Source: Thunnus maccoyii (lineage: Eukaryota > Chordata > Actinopteri > Scombriformes > Scombridae). Taken from it: a DNA stretch of 64,000 nucleotides. The notes beneath the pieces are model-generated. The model did not search any database. It saw only the letters and a list, made by a program, of their open reading frames with translations, and had not been told where the DNA came from. How positions within the stretch are numbered: the stretch's first letter is position 1; each line of letters opens with the position of its first letter. A program made the translations under genes and the position numbers. Where the stretch lies: positions 5,418,501-5,482,500 of the forward strand of contig NC_056550.1 of the NCBI RefSeq assembly GCF_910596095.1, given 5' to 3'. Shown in pieces: positions 36,116 through 49,665 of this stretch.

Positions 36116-39100
36116 AGTAGTAGAAACTGTACTAGTGACATCAGCACAGAAACATATGGACATGTTATAGTTTAGTACTCCGTCAGTACTTACTACAGCA
36201 GCTTTACAGGCATTCCACATGTTATGCAGTACTGTTTATAGGTCTTAACTCTACACTAAATGGCCTTTCTACATTGTTTCAAAATGTTGCCCGTGTATAG
36301 TTCGTACAAGAGTAAGGGAGAGTTGCTGGGGTCCTTATTTTAGAGGTTTTAAATGGTAACTGGCTACAGCACTGTCTGTCTGCTCCATGGCTGTAAAATT
36401 GCTGCTAATGTAGAGAAATTTCCATTTGTTTGTCCAGATTTTAAAATATGGCCCAGATTAGATTTTAATGTCTGCTTGTAGAAGAGATAAGAAACAGGAA
36501 GTAATGTTCACAAACAGAAACGCAACACACTTTGTGTGTCTGCTTGCATGCATGCAGGTGTGTATGCGTAAAAACATACAGGGTCCGAAATTAGCACCTG
36601 GCTAGTGCCAAATGTTGGTCAGATCTGTCTGCGGAAGACATGTTTGTCAGTGAGTAACACTGTAGTTCTTCAATTTTATTGCATTCTGTTGCACTTCACT
36701 GGCAAGGATGACTGTGTGAAAAATATGCGTTCATTGTTAAAAGGTGAAATTTTCTCCGTTTACCAGCCCTGGGCAGGTGACTCACAAGAAAGTTTCAGAC
36801 ATTGTGTTTGCAATAAACTTCATTTGACTGATTGTAAAGACTGAGTCAGTCTGGCAGCCCCTACTGTGTGTATTTTACACTGTTATAACATTTTCATTGT
36901 GATTGTCTTATTATATTGTCATAAACCTGAGCCTTGTTTTCATTCACAATATGCTATGGTATCAAGTATTTGTCTTCATTGCCTTTTAAAACGGCTTTCA
37001 TTGATCCTTTTACCACTCAAATCCTCTGGTGCCACACTGGCACAATTGTAGCATGAGAATCCTGCCAAAACAATGCAAGAACTTCAGCACTTGTAGGAAA
37101 TGGAAGAAATGTGTTGTCTCCATTCTGCTGCTGTCCAACAGTCATAAGCAAAATGTTCTTAATATACAGACAGAAGAACACAATGCTAGCCAGCATCTGG
37201 ATGTATTGATATTGAGCCTCTGGACTCAGCACAGGACACAGGAGTTAGGGGAAGAAGATTAGATAAACATTTCTCTACACAACACTACAGCTGTGTTAGA
37301 ATCAAAGAATGATTCATATTTCTCAGACAATGAATTCTAGTGATTTTGGTGATTTCCTGACTTCCTCTAGCACCGTCTGCAGGTTAACATTTGTGTTTTT
37401 GGGTGAAATTTCTTGACAATTATTGGATGGAATGCCATGAAATTTGGTACAGACATTTATGTTCCCCTTAGGATGAACTGTTATAACTTCTAGCGATTCA
37501 TTAACTTTTTGGTTTATGACTCTGGGCCAACAGCACAACACAGTTAAAAAATAGTTTTAACTTCATAGATGCATAATGATTTATATGAACTTGTATGGCT
37601 ATTAAAGTAGTACGTGTGTACATTAATATTAGTTAACTAAACTAATAGTTTGCAGTTGGGCTAATTGTTTTTCCACAACTCTGATTTCAAAATGTCTGTT
37701 TAAGACATTTGTGAAATACACTCCAAGGTACCCCCAACTGTTTAAAGATGTGACAACCACAGAACTGGTTCCAACATTACTCTCGCCATTGAGAGCCATT
37801 GTCAGAGATGTTGTCTAAGAGCCAGCATTTCAAAACTGGCCACTGGCAGCCACCACTAATTTTCTATTAATTATACCACACCAAAAACTGAATTTTCACT
37901 TTAATTGAAAAATTAGGGCCTTTTACCATAAAAAAAAAAATCATATTTCAGTCCATGAATTTATCTACTACTATTCCCTTAAAAGTCCATGAAAACTACC
38001 TTATTCCATCATTATTAATGGGTAAATTAATGTAATTTTAAGGTAAAAAAAAAAACCAAACAAACAAAAAAAAAACTAATGGACTCAGTTTCACAGGGAT
38101 GCATCCTTTATGTCCAGATAAATAACTCAATATGCTATACTTTCTAAAATGGTCCAGCTGACATCTTGGTCTGATCTGGATGTCTGTTATACATTTGAAG
38201 GATGTGTCACTTTTAAGATAATCCTGATAATAAATATATACATATAACCAAACACACAGTATCTTAGTTCATACAAGACATATGCAATCCTGTATACTGA
38301 GTCAATACTGACATGCAACTATATTTCATAATTATATTATTTATAGGATAAACAACACATAAAAAACTAATGCTAATGCTAAATCCAGGATTTCAAACAA
38401 CCGCTGACAGTCCTTGTCTGAACTCTGTAAGGAAAACAAAGGTTCTAAATCACTGAACTTTTTCCGTCAATATGAGCATTATACTGTAGTACGGCATCAT
38501 TTCTGCCACCATGACAAAAAAGAAATTTGCTCATTTTTTTGTTTTTGTTGTAACGAGAAAGTTATCTTGTTTTAACGAGAGAACTCTCTCATTTTAACAT
38601 TCTACAGTTTGTTTTGAGCCAGCTTAATTCACCACCAAATGTATCTTCAGTGAGCTGATTTCACTATTTCAGGCCCTCAGGCTTGTTACAGCTGTTAGGT
38701 GGGGGTTTTTTTTTTGGCAGTGGCCATTTTGAGGCAGATGTCATCTTCCTGGCTGGCACATGATTATTTCCAGCTAGAAAAAGCACCACAGATAGATAAA
38801 TAATTCATGATAAAAGATCATTGCAAATATTACCACAAAGGTCAGTCATGTTGGGGTGAATGTCAGTAGAGCCCTTTCACAGAACGGATCACCTTTTGTC
38901 CTCCACATTGCAGGAAAAAACAATACTTGCTTGAAATAACAGTAATATGTTTTTTAAGGTTTCAGTTGTTTTATGGCTGCACAGGAAGTGCCCAGTCCAT
39001 GGTTAGAGGCTGCCATGTTGAAGTAGAAAAACCAAGAAATCTTTTGATTAGTTTCCTCTTCGTAAGTGCAGTTTTCCTTTGTTTAACATTATTTTTTTAG

Positions 39101-41019
39101 TTTTTTTCTGACTCACATACAAGCAGTTTAGGCAAAGATTTGGTCTCTTATAGCTCTCTGAGTTTCCGTGTGTTCCTTTAAAATGCCGATGCCAGGCCAG
39201 ATTTCATAACTAACAGATGCTGCTATCTAGAATTCAACTGTATATGATTCTCCCTTGTGGCAGTGTTGCTATGATTTTTTATGAGGTGTGTATTTTTGTC
39301 TAACATCTCAACATCTGAGACCATCATATCTCAGCCTCACCCCTTGTTAAATTTGAACCAACTGTACTCCTACTATCTCATTCCTAAAGCAATGCCAATA
39401 TGCTCTGCTCCCACCTCTGCTCTTTATTTCCCCTGATGGGTCGTACAAAAAGGATCAGTGGTTTGTGTTGGTGATATGAGCAACTGATTGAAATGAGATT
39501 AGTTTTTACTCATTATCCAGCTGTATTATTCTAGCTGCAATATTGCAGCTGGGCAATGTTTTTCATCAGCATCCCACTTCATAGAATTCAGAGTTCAAAA
39601 TGTAACCTAGAACACATTCAGCGTAAATCCAGCAAAAACTGCATTATAGTGAAATCAGTGAGCAGAAATCCAGTGCCCATGTCTTTCAGCTTAGATTAAA
39701 AAAATGCAGTGATGTCTCCCTCTGCTGAATGTGAGGAGGTGCTTCATGTGAACCATGTCATTTTCCAGTTGAACCAGTTTATTTCCCAAGTTGTATTTGA
39801 CAGCCTGTTCACAGGCTTTATTCTTGTCAATTTTGTAAATGCATAACAGGGTTCAAGGATCATTTTCATCGTGTGCTGGATGACATGATCGTTTAATGTG
39901 TAGTTGCAGGTACCGCACATACAAACTGTCTAGGAGATAATAGGAAATAAAGACATTTTAAAGGAACTCCCGTGCATGTGTGTGTGTCTATTTATCTCAT
40001 TTTGATTTAGCCCCAGTTTGTGCTTATCATGTATTGCCATTACAATCAGGTGACAGATCCAGGTGTCCAAAAACTAAATAACCAACAATCTTCAAAAAAC
40101 CTAGAGCCATCCTAAGCCTTTTTATAAATTGCATCTATATTGGAGCTTGAAATGACACATCTCCTTGCTCATTTTGTATGACTTGAGAATCATTTCACAT
40201 GAAAATATACAGCATAATTGTACAATGTAACATCAATAGACAAAAACAACTGATGATAAAACTTTTTGTCATCAACAGAAGAGTTTTAGAGTGATTTAGA
40301 GTAGTCTTCTTTTTGGAATACCTTCAGAACAGTAGCCAGTGTTGGTAAATGATCTTGAAATGTGGTACAGATGGCCATTATGCCCAGAGAGATGGAAAGA
40401 TAAATCCCAATGACATCAGTTATCCCTTGATCTCTTCTCCAGCATTATCAGCAAGTCAAAGTTTTCACTTACCCAGACAAATATCTCAAAATCCACTGCT
40501 TGGATTGGCACAAAATTTCATAAATTCACGGTACCCAGAGGATGAATCTGAATTACTTTGGTAATCCCCAGACTCTTCCTAGGACATCGCCATTCAGTTG
40601 ACATTTGTTTCTTTAAGTGAAATGTCTCAACAACTATCGGATGGCTTGCCACCGCTCAGGATAATTGTAACTATTCTAAGTTACTGTAATTGTAAGTTTT
40701 TGTAAGTTTATTTGTGTCTAATATTCATTTTCCACACAAAAAAAGTTCAATTAACTGGTTAAAATGTTTAAAATTACATCTGCTGCTTCTCCCTCATTTA
40801 AAAAATCTATAATCTATGAGTATGCAAATATTTGTTTATTTTTGTTATATAAATATAACTGCTGGGCAAATATGTCTATTCTCAATGTATGTCCACTGGA
40901 TTTTCAAGTTTGGGTTCATGGGTTTCAAGTTTCAACATCACACTTTTGTAAATGGCATACTGGACAATTGGCCAAAAAATATTGTGATGTCACAAATCAT
41001 GCCTGTACATAAGTAAGTA

Positions 41020-41850
41020 ACTTTATTTATATAGCACCTTTCAAGAGCAGAGATATTACAAAATGCTTCACAGAGGAAATAAAGCAAATAAAGCACCAAC
41101 ATAAAGACATAAAACAATAAAAACAGAATAAACAGAAAATAGAAAAAATACACAAAGGCTGAACAAATGGCTCTTGAGCTGCTTTTTAAAGGTGTCCATA
41201 GTGTCCACAGATCTTAAATCCAATGAGATTTTTCATCTCCACTTGAGACACAATGGGCTTGAGCTTTGCAGTGCTACTCAGCTGGAAGAAACAAGAGCGA
41301 ATCAGACACTTGCCATGTTAGTCCAGAGTCAGAGACTGGTCCATAGTGACACCTAGATTTCTTATGGAGGATTTAACCAATGGCGTGAGAGACCCAAGAC
41401 CATCCCTTATCTTAGGGAAAACACTAGGAGGGACAGAAATAGGGATTTCAGTTTTTTCTGCATTTAGCTGTAAGAAATTATCAGCCATCCAGTTTTTATA
41501 GCATTTGGGCAGTTATTTAAAACTGACAATTTGGCTATGTTTTGAGGTTTAAATGAGACATATAATTGAATATCATCTGCGTAGCTGTGACAGGAGATAC
41601 CTTTAAAGTGCCTTATTATTTGTCTAAGGGGAAGCATATACTAGGCAAACAGAATAGGACCAAAGACTGAACCTTGGGGCACACCACAATACAGAGTCTC
41701 AGATGAGGAGGCAAAGCTGCCAACAGAAACTGCAAACCTGTCAGAGAGGTAGGAGGAGAACCACTGCAGGGCTGACCCTGAGATTACCACCCACTGTTCA
41801 AGTCTATCAACCAAGATACGGTGGTCCACAGTATTAAAAGCTGCACCAAC
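41020..41850 (-). mobile_element. L2-type LINE fragment (reverse transcriptase remnant)
   Basis: On the minus strand the translation shows DHRILVDRLEQW, CGVPQGSVFGPILFA and, after frame breaks, SYADDIQLYVSF, the catalytic YADD of non-LTR reverse transcriptases. Sequence matching LQLNAEKTEIPISV also appears. It is broken by frameshifts and lacks the 5' part. The low-coordinate edge (TTTATTTATATAGCACCTTTC) looks like a 3' tail. Confidence 0.8.
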
Positions 41851-42479
41851 TGAACTTCTCCTGCATCACCATGCATCAAGATATCATTTGAGACATACAC
41901 ATATTTAACTGAGACTTAAAGGTGAGGACAAACCTTCTGCCTACAGTAGATGAATGCAAAAAAATAGGCTTCACTCTGAATATCAGTCTGTACAATGAAG
42001 CTCAGACATCCAAGTGAAGTAACAATAAGCCAAATTTGAGTGGAGGGCATCTTTTTCTGGTCTAAATTTCAATTTGTCCAGTACTTTGGTTATGACTAAA
42101 TACTTGCAAAACTAACATTTCCATCAGCCTAGCTGTACTTTGTGTTTAGTACTAATTAGAATATTTCAGCATGCTAACACTATAAACAAAGATGGTGAAC
42201 AATAGCATTGTCATGTGACCATGTTAGCATGCTTACCAGTGTTTTTAGCCCTAAGCATGCTAGCCATGCTATATGACTTTTAGTCTTGAGTCTTAATTTT
42301 TTTTTTTATTATTAATGACTTCCTTTTTTCTTTTCCTGGCAGAAATGTGCTTCCATAAAATCAGTTCAACATCCAACTGTCAACATTTATAGTTGTAAGG
42401 GAATATTAGCAGTTTTGCGGGTTGCGGTTTTTATTTACGGTACACTGTGTGTTTTTGAGGGAGCACTGTAACGTCCATT

Positions 42480-42752
42480 ACGGTAAAGAGCTAATGCAAG
42501 ACGTCACTGAGGAAGCAGGCACGCCCATTCAGAAACAGAGAGAGAGAGAGGGGGGAGAGAGAGAGAAAGAGAGAGAGAGAGAGTATTTACGCTGCTTTCA
42601 CTCTTGGACACAGAACACTATACCTGTCACGTCCTGAACTGCGGAGGAACAAACAAAACGCAACAAGACTCCTCTAAAAGTTTTATTTTTGTCTGGTTGG
42701 ACGCGTTTTCTTTGGCGCCAGAGCATCCTTCAGTCGTGAAGTTGACGGAAAG
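42480..42752 (+). other. Possible orphan 5' non-coding exon of a plus-strand gene
   Basis: The stretch ends in an excellent donor, GGAAAG/GTGAGTG (junction after 42752). It is preceded by about 150 nt of GC-balanced, non-repetitive sequence after a GA-rich tract (42536-42582). No coding exon with a matching acceptor was found in the next 21 kb, so a partner exon would lie beyond the window. It could equally be a chance donor or a lncRNA start. The 5' limit is arbitrary. Confidence 0.3.
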
Positions 42753-43271
42753 GTGAGTGCTGCAGCAGCTAAGTTCCTTTTTTTTTTACGAGCAGTCGTC
42801 AAGTTTTAAGAGAAGTCACATTAAGTCAAGAAATATAGGCTATTTTGTGGCAAAAGTAAGAGGTGAGGTTGTCACTTGCTTTCTCTTTTTTTTAACTTAC
42901 TAGTGGTGTTCAAGTTGAGTGATTTCCATACTCTTTTCTTTCCATTGCGGATTGTGTTTTCCTGGCGTTCATTTCCTTGGGAGGAGGGGGCAAGCAAGGG
43001 GACACCAGCCAACAACACACAGAGAGAGAGAGAATATATGTGTATACTCTGTGTCATCCAATTACCTCTTCACACAAGTCTGAGCTGATGCTGTGTGTGT
43101 GAAAGACAGAGGGAGGAGGAGAGAGAAGCGTTCATTCAGAGACTTGAAAAGGTTTTCTCTCAGCACAGACCTCTCATTCTGAGTTAATGAAGTGCTGGAT
43201 GATGAGCTTCTGTGGGCGCTAAGAGCTGTAGGATATGTTGCCAGTATCCACCCGCAGCTCATTATAGGAGG

Positions 43272-43274
<3 letters not shown>

Positions 43275-43341
<67 letters not shown>
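43275..43341. repeat. (GT)n then (CTGT)n microsatellite
   Basis: About 18 GT units followed by about seven CTGT units. A second GT array (43491-43554) lies 150 bp on. Confidence 0.9.
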
Positions 43342-43486
43342 AGTCATAGGCTACTTTCAGGGACAAATTTTAGACTAGACCAGTTGATTGGGGACCGTTA
43401 GGGTTAGGCAAGCAGTGATTATGGTTAGGATAATACTCCAGGAAATTAATGTAAGTCTATGTGATGTCCCCAAAAGTGACCTAAGT

Positions 43487-43490
<4 letters not shown>

Positions 43491-43537
<47 letters not shown>

Positions 43538-43554
43538 TGTGTGTGTGTGTGTGT
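43491..43554. repeat. (GT)n microsatellite
   Basis: About 30 GT units with one GCGC break. The flanks (GTAAGTCTATGTGATGTCCCC, GTGACCTAAGTAAACGTGTG) resemble those of 59060-59165, suggesting both arrays sit in copies of one dispersed element. Confidence 0.85.
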
Positions 43555-45882
43555 TTTTGTGCATTAACCACAAACGCTAGCAGAGGTGGAGGGGAAGCTC
43601 TTGTTTTTGAGCCCTGATTCAGGCCTGTTGTTAGCTGAAACAAAGAAACATCAGCTGATGTGGTGGGCAAAGGATGAGTGTCAGTGAGGTTGTTTGTGTG
43701 TGTCTGGTAAAAAAAAAAAAAAAACCTCACAGATTTCTAATCGAGGGTGGTGACACATATCATGACACAGTTAAACTCAGGATGTGGTTGGCTCCAACAG
43801 GTTGAGCTCACCACTGCCCTCCTCCCCATACCCCCCTCCTCAGATTTGCACACAGACTAACAAAATGACAGATTTACACCTGCATGTACGATATATCACT
43901 GCATGTTTTAGCTGGTTTGGGGGTATTTATGAGACTGAGAGTGAAGTGGCCTCTTATATATTATGACAGATTAAAGGCTACACTTATATTTCCATGTCAA
44001 GTGTTCAGTGGATGTTTTACTCTAGCAGACATGAGTGTGAGAACAGATGAATAGGCCCACATGGCCTTGGTCCATTTTACCATTTAGTGCTGTATTCTTC
44101 TTATTCCATGAAGAACTTCTCAAATGTAGACTATCATGACAGCTAATATCAAAATATTTTTGGAAGTGAACATTGAAAATTGCCAGAAGTGACTAATTAC
44201 TTAATCATCACCTAAACTAAGAAGAACCAACACCTGCTCTGTACCATTCTGAGATATTTCTTTTCTGATCCCACATATCTACTGACGGTCAGTACCAGAT
44301 GCTTCAGCTAAACGCACATCCAGTTTAATAATCAGTTTCAGCATAGACAGAGAGGAAAAATCAGCTCACTAATTGATCTGCTGCTGTTTGTGTTTCTTTA
44401 CAAGACATCAGTGCGATATCTGCAGACGACTGCTAGCTAGCATATCCAGCAAGCACAGACAGACTAGGTAGAATCTGGAAACTGTTGATTCCCAGTACTT
44501 CAATTCTCATAACCAGAGATGATACCTCACCAATAAACACAAAGTGAGAGCACAGATTCGTGTGTGACATTTTCAGTGTGTCCTTCTGAAAGATGTGACC
44601 ATTAAATTCACTACATTAAATTGGTGCCACCTGAAGTCACCATAGTCCCGTAAACTGAAGCAGGTGTGCATGTAGTGCAAGCCCCAAGGAACAGTGTTGG
44701 GCTGTGGGACATAGTGGCCAAACTGTATAATTATAACTTTCGAGTCTTGCTTGTGATGCACACTGGCCCAAAAAGCCTTCCAATCATTGGAAAAGAACCG
44801 GCTGTAAAACAATGAATAAATGTTTTTGAGTGTCACAACCCCCACGAAATGACTCGTTTTATTACCAGAATTTGAGCCATTCCGTCCGATAACATTTGGA
44901 AAGTCTAGAAGAGTCGCACAGTTAAATCCATTTATACGCATTCAAGTGAGCAGAAAGCCAAATGGAAGTCAGCCAGCTCGGCCAGCGAAGGTCTCTAGTG
45001 TGCGTGCTCTGTGGGCCCAAAGATGTGGAAGCGTGAGCAACATCTGGGTAATTTCTTTACAGCTGGAAGCTGATTTTTTGGCTTCATGTGCCACTGAGCA
45101 ACTTTCATAGGAATAACCAGGGTGCCGTCTTTGAGTCTGGTATCTAGTTCTCCTGGATACCATTTAGGTTTTGATTGGTCACTTTCAGTTCTCCTTTATA
45201 TATTCATGATATCCTTTTGGGGTCCTCTACCCTTAGGTTGGGAACCACTGTTTCCGGCCATATAATGCACTGCAGTTTGTCTTCTTAATTTTGCCAGGTT
45301 TTCTGATCACCGATGGCATTTTTCTTCATGGCATTTTTTTCACATTTTGGCAACAAAATGAATACAGTAAGAAGTCAGTTCATTGCAGGCTAATTAATGA
45401 TTGATCATGCAGCCTTACATGACACTGCAGAAAAGCAGGTGAGTAATCATTACTAGACCACAGGCACACAATCTGTAAACACGTCTTCGTATTTGTCTAC
45501 TCCATCATAAATGCTTGTTTTCAGATCATCTATGATGCTGTTAACTGTGCTGTTACGCCACTGTAAAGGCTCGCTATGGTGTTTATGGCCGTGCCTTTTA
45601 CAGCTGTGCATTGAGGAGATGGAGCTTTTTTTGAAGGCCTTACATGTTTGTGTGCAATATGATCTTGCTGTAATAGTCCCCTGTGAGCTCTGGCTGTAGG
45701 CAATAAAGCAATGATCATGAGAGAGCCAGAGAGAGGTGGGTGGGGGGGTGAGAGATGGTTGACAGAGAGCTACTGAATTGGAGAAGTGTGATCATAAATA
45801 CGTGAACAGGTAGGCAAATAGATTTAATAAATAAATGAGGAACAGCAAAGAAGAAAGAGGAAAAGGGAGAAGAGGAGATGGA

Positions 45883-46230
45883 CACTACATGGCCAAAAGT
45901 ATGTGGATACCCAAATATTTTATAATTAAACATGCAAAGCATGGACATAAATCAGCTGCTATGACAGCCTACACTCTTCTGGGAAGGCTTTTTCACAAGA
46001 TTTCTAATAAAGCCTGGCGCGCAGTCAATGTTTCAGTTCATCTCAAAGGTTTTGGATGGGGTTGAGGTAAGGGCTTTGTGCAGGCAAGTCAAAGTCATCC
46101 ACTCCCAAATCATTTCTTTTTGGAACAGTTGCCTCAAAGGTAGAAGCACACTGTTGTCTAAAATATTATTGAATGCTGTTGTGAAGATTTCACTTCATTG
46201 GAGCTAAGAGTCCTAGCCCAGACCAAAATG
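45883..46230 (-). mobile_element. Degenerate Tc1/mariner 3' end
   Basis: The terminal motif ACTACATGGCCAAAAGTATG is typical of fish Tc1-like ends. On the minus strand the translation gives DDFDLPAQSPYLNPIQNL followed by stops, a decayed version of the PAQSPDLNPIE block of the DDE transposase. Confidence 0.75.
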
Positions 46231-47367
46231 GTCTTTACCTCTTCTATTGTCTTGACTCTGTCTTTAGAGTAAATTAAGGCAGCTTAAAGTCAGATTTTCA
46301 CAAAAGTATTAATAAAAGTCTTCAAAGTGTGTAACAAAGCAGGGCTTTTACTATGGATCTATCTGCCACTTATTTTTCACGATTAACTGATGAATCATTT
46401 AATTTTCTCTGTTTTAAATTTACAATGTAAAACAGAGAAAAGCAGCAAATCCGCTCACTGGATAATGCGTAACAACATAATGTTAAACACTTTTGCTTTA
46501 AAAATGACTTAAATGATTATTAAAATAGTGTCCAATGAATTTTCTGTTGATCAACCTATTAATTAATCAGCATGTAGTTTCAGCTCTAGAAGAAGCTACT
46601 GACAAAACCACATTAGTGTTTGATGGCAGTGTCTGTGTGTTTGTGGAGAGGGAAAAAAATAGTCCACAATAAAATGCAAATGGCAATTTAAAGAGAAAAT
46701 ACGTAGAGATAAAAACGAGTGAGTTATTGTGGCCTATTAATCTTCTCTCACCTCTGCAAACTGTGTGCGTGCAGAAACCAAATGCATGTGAGTTTACGCA
46801 GACATCTACACGCCTTTGTTACCTGCTGTTTGCCTAAGCAGCAAATTCCACTAACACAACTGAAATATGACTGGAATGGCTCCTGGAGGCATATCTGTGC
46901 TTATCACCACATCACTCAAGGTTATACTTTAGGAAACACATGACGACGGATCATCACCAAACAAGGTCGCGTTTTGTTTAACCAGTATTGTAAAGTGATA
47001 ATCCTCTTAATTTGCTTGTAAATAAATGCCTGCTTTGCATTTGTGGCCCTGTTGGCTTCTCTCAGTGTCTGTCTGGTTTAGCACAAGCGATATTAACCAG
47101 CGTGGCTAACCATTATATCCTACCGAGTATAGCAGAAAATCAAAAAATGTGTTTGCGTGTAGCTGGTCAGCAATCCAATGTCTCCCCGACTCTCTACCAT
47201 GATTTAATCAACTAAGTGTATTAAACATATATGATGCTGATGCCTGGAGAGTTTTTTACTTCTTTCCCAGCATTTGGAGTGATTTATGCAGTGAGTGAAC
47301 AGTTTCTGTAGTGAGACACAAAGTACACAGTTTTCCCTAAAAGTGTGAACGTGAATGAATTTAAGAA

Positions 47368-47436
47368 CTGTTCAGCTGTCTACATAAATAACTTTGTAGA
47401 CTCTCTAGAAAGTTATTTATGTAGACAGCTGAACAG
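47368..47436. repeat. Perfect 28-bp hairpin with 13-nt loop
   Basis: Arm 47368-47395 (CTGTTCAGCTG...) is the exact inverse of 47409-47436 (...CAGCTGAACAG). The loop is GTAGACTCTCTAG. No flanking repeat is obvious. Confidence 0.92.
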
Positions 47437-49600
47437 CTTATACAAAGTGTAGGTTTTATTTTAGCTTTCGTTGGACAGTGCATGTCGTCATTTTGGTTAA
47501 TAGGATACACAGCTTTAAGCTTTTTGCATTTTTGCTTTAAAAAAACATAACGTATATTTGGCATTTGTAATAATAGAAACACACTAGTTGTGTTTTTTTC
47601 ACACATCTCCAGTTTCAGTGTTGAAACCAGTCTCCAGCCATCTTTACAGAAGTGTTGCGCACTACTCAGAGCTAACGAAAGTCTCTTTTAAATCAGCCCC
47701 CTCTAAGTTATTTCCACCATCAAGGCGGAACATTAAAGTGTAACCTACGCCAGCCGCATCACGTCATTGGATTATTCCACAATTTCAAAATGGTATGGAA
47801 AGATGTTTTTCTTTTTCCAAAGACTTAAATACATACACAATTGAAATAGAAATTTAAGTTAGCAGCTGTGTCTTCAGTTGAGACACTGTAATTATCCACG
47901 TGAACTCTATTTTCTGAAGATGCCACATTTGTCAAGTGTGACATCTCATTTTGGAGCAAAACTTCTAACTTGTTGCCCTGAGGTGTGTTACCGTTGGAGG
48001 TGTTGCATTACACTGCAGGAAAAGACGTGTAAACATATCTACATGTAGTTAAGGAGAACCAAGGTGGGTGATGGTACTCCCGATAGCACAAGATAGTACA
48101 GGACACGCACGAGATCAGGTGTCATTGTTTGTAAATGGGTTGTGTGGGTGTCACTGCATTTGTTTTCTGTCCTGCTTTTCTGTCTGCAGCAGACACAGTA
48201 CAGATCAGAACACATAACCTGCACAGAAGTCTATTTCAAGCACAATAATCCATCCATGTGAAGGTGGTGTCATTTTCAGCTCATTTCTATGTAGTCTTCG
48301 GAGAAAGTCAGTTTTGTGTTGAAACTGCACTGAAGATACAAAAAGCATCTTATCCCAATGAATTGATGGTACACAGTTTCTTATATGATATTTTGGTGTA
48401 GATAAAGTTACCAGCAGGAAGTCTTCACCTACAAGAAGTGATAAATCATAACTTGTGGCTGAAATCCAGTCTCCTAAACAACTGGGCAGTTCAGAGAAAG
48501 CTGCACTCTTTTGTTTGATGGTGACTTAATTCTTTTCTCAATCTCTTAGATACTTGAAGATGATGAAGTTTTTGTACGGTGGCCAGATAAAATAAAGCCT
48601 TTCAAGTCTTTGCGGTGTTGAGCACACAGCTCAAGTGTCCACTTATGAACTGTGGCTTTCATTTGGTTTTGAAGGTTTTTTTCCAGCGTGCATCAAAGGT
48701 CAGTGTGTAATTGATCTAACATTCGTCAGTGTTAGGACACCATAGGAAGTGGTCATTCAGCCCACAGGATGAGTCACATGCAGAGATAGAGAGGTTTCAC
48801 AACCCAGATTGTGAACACTAATTTCCTTGCCAGTTTGCAACAGATCTTACATTAGTTGTAGGGTTATGAGGTTAAAAATGTTAAATCCAGCCGGATCAAA
48901 GAATAAATTGTAGTCAGTGGGTTGCAACTTAAGATGCTATACTGTCATAGGAATTAGAAACCCTAAGAGTTCATTGTAGTTAACATTGTACATTTCGTAA
49001 AGTAATTGTTAAGTCTGATATTTAGTTACTTTTTTTTCATCCATTATTTACCTTTCTGAATTTGGAATGATTTTTCACGCTCACATGTTCTTCAGAATTG
49101 TTTGAGGAACAGTTGTTGGTTAAATTGCTGGTTGTGTCTTGGTCCATGATTTACTTAGTCCATTACTCCCACCAGCACGGTGAAAATGTAAGTTGTCACT
49201 CTGGTGCAGGCTTGAGTCCAGATAGAGAAAAAGCAAAGATTTCCCAATATTCCAATTTCCCATCTTTCTCCATTTCTGGCAATTGTGAAATTCAGTAAAG
49301 CATATTTTGAAAGTTAAAGGTTAAAATGACACATGGACACTGTGAGTTTATCAGTAATTCATGGTCAGTTGAGTTTAAAAGTGGCACAAGTCTGTGTTTT
49401 AAGCCCTTTATACTTAAAAAAAAGACTGTAAATTGCACTTTCCAGACCATTCAACATCCAGCTAGGGACATTAGTATCTTGTCTCATTTTTAGTCAACAC
49501 AATACTGAGGAGAAGAAAGGAGTCATTGTGATCCAGTGCCTGATGGGAAGCTCGGTTGTTGATGCTGCTGTAACAAGCACACCATTGAGTAAGAATGGAG

Positions 49601-49601
<1 letters not shown>

Positions 49602-49662
<61 letters not shown>
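49602..49662. repeat. (TC)n microsatellite
   Basis: About 30 TC units; creates false Ser-Leu open frames. Confidence 0.9.

Positions 49663-49665
<3 letters not shown>

Larger units (their letters stand above)
35200..42400. other. naa60 3' UTR/flank and gene-poor DNA
   Basis: After the naa60 stop and its candidate poly(A) sites I see AT-rich DNA with partial repeat A copies (37330, 40480, 42050), a (CA) tract near 35620 and the LINE fragment at 41020-41850. No exon with a protein-family motif was found on either strand. Confidence 0.55.

Noticed and set aside
41641-41829. Possible host reverse-transcriptase-like gene
   Set aside because: GVPQGS and YADD are present but in broken frames; it is a dead LINE fragment.
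43192-43270. Possible coding exon after a CTCTCAG acceptor
   Set aside because: The open frame closes within about 20 codons after its ATG and matches no family.
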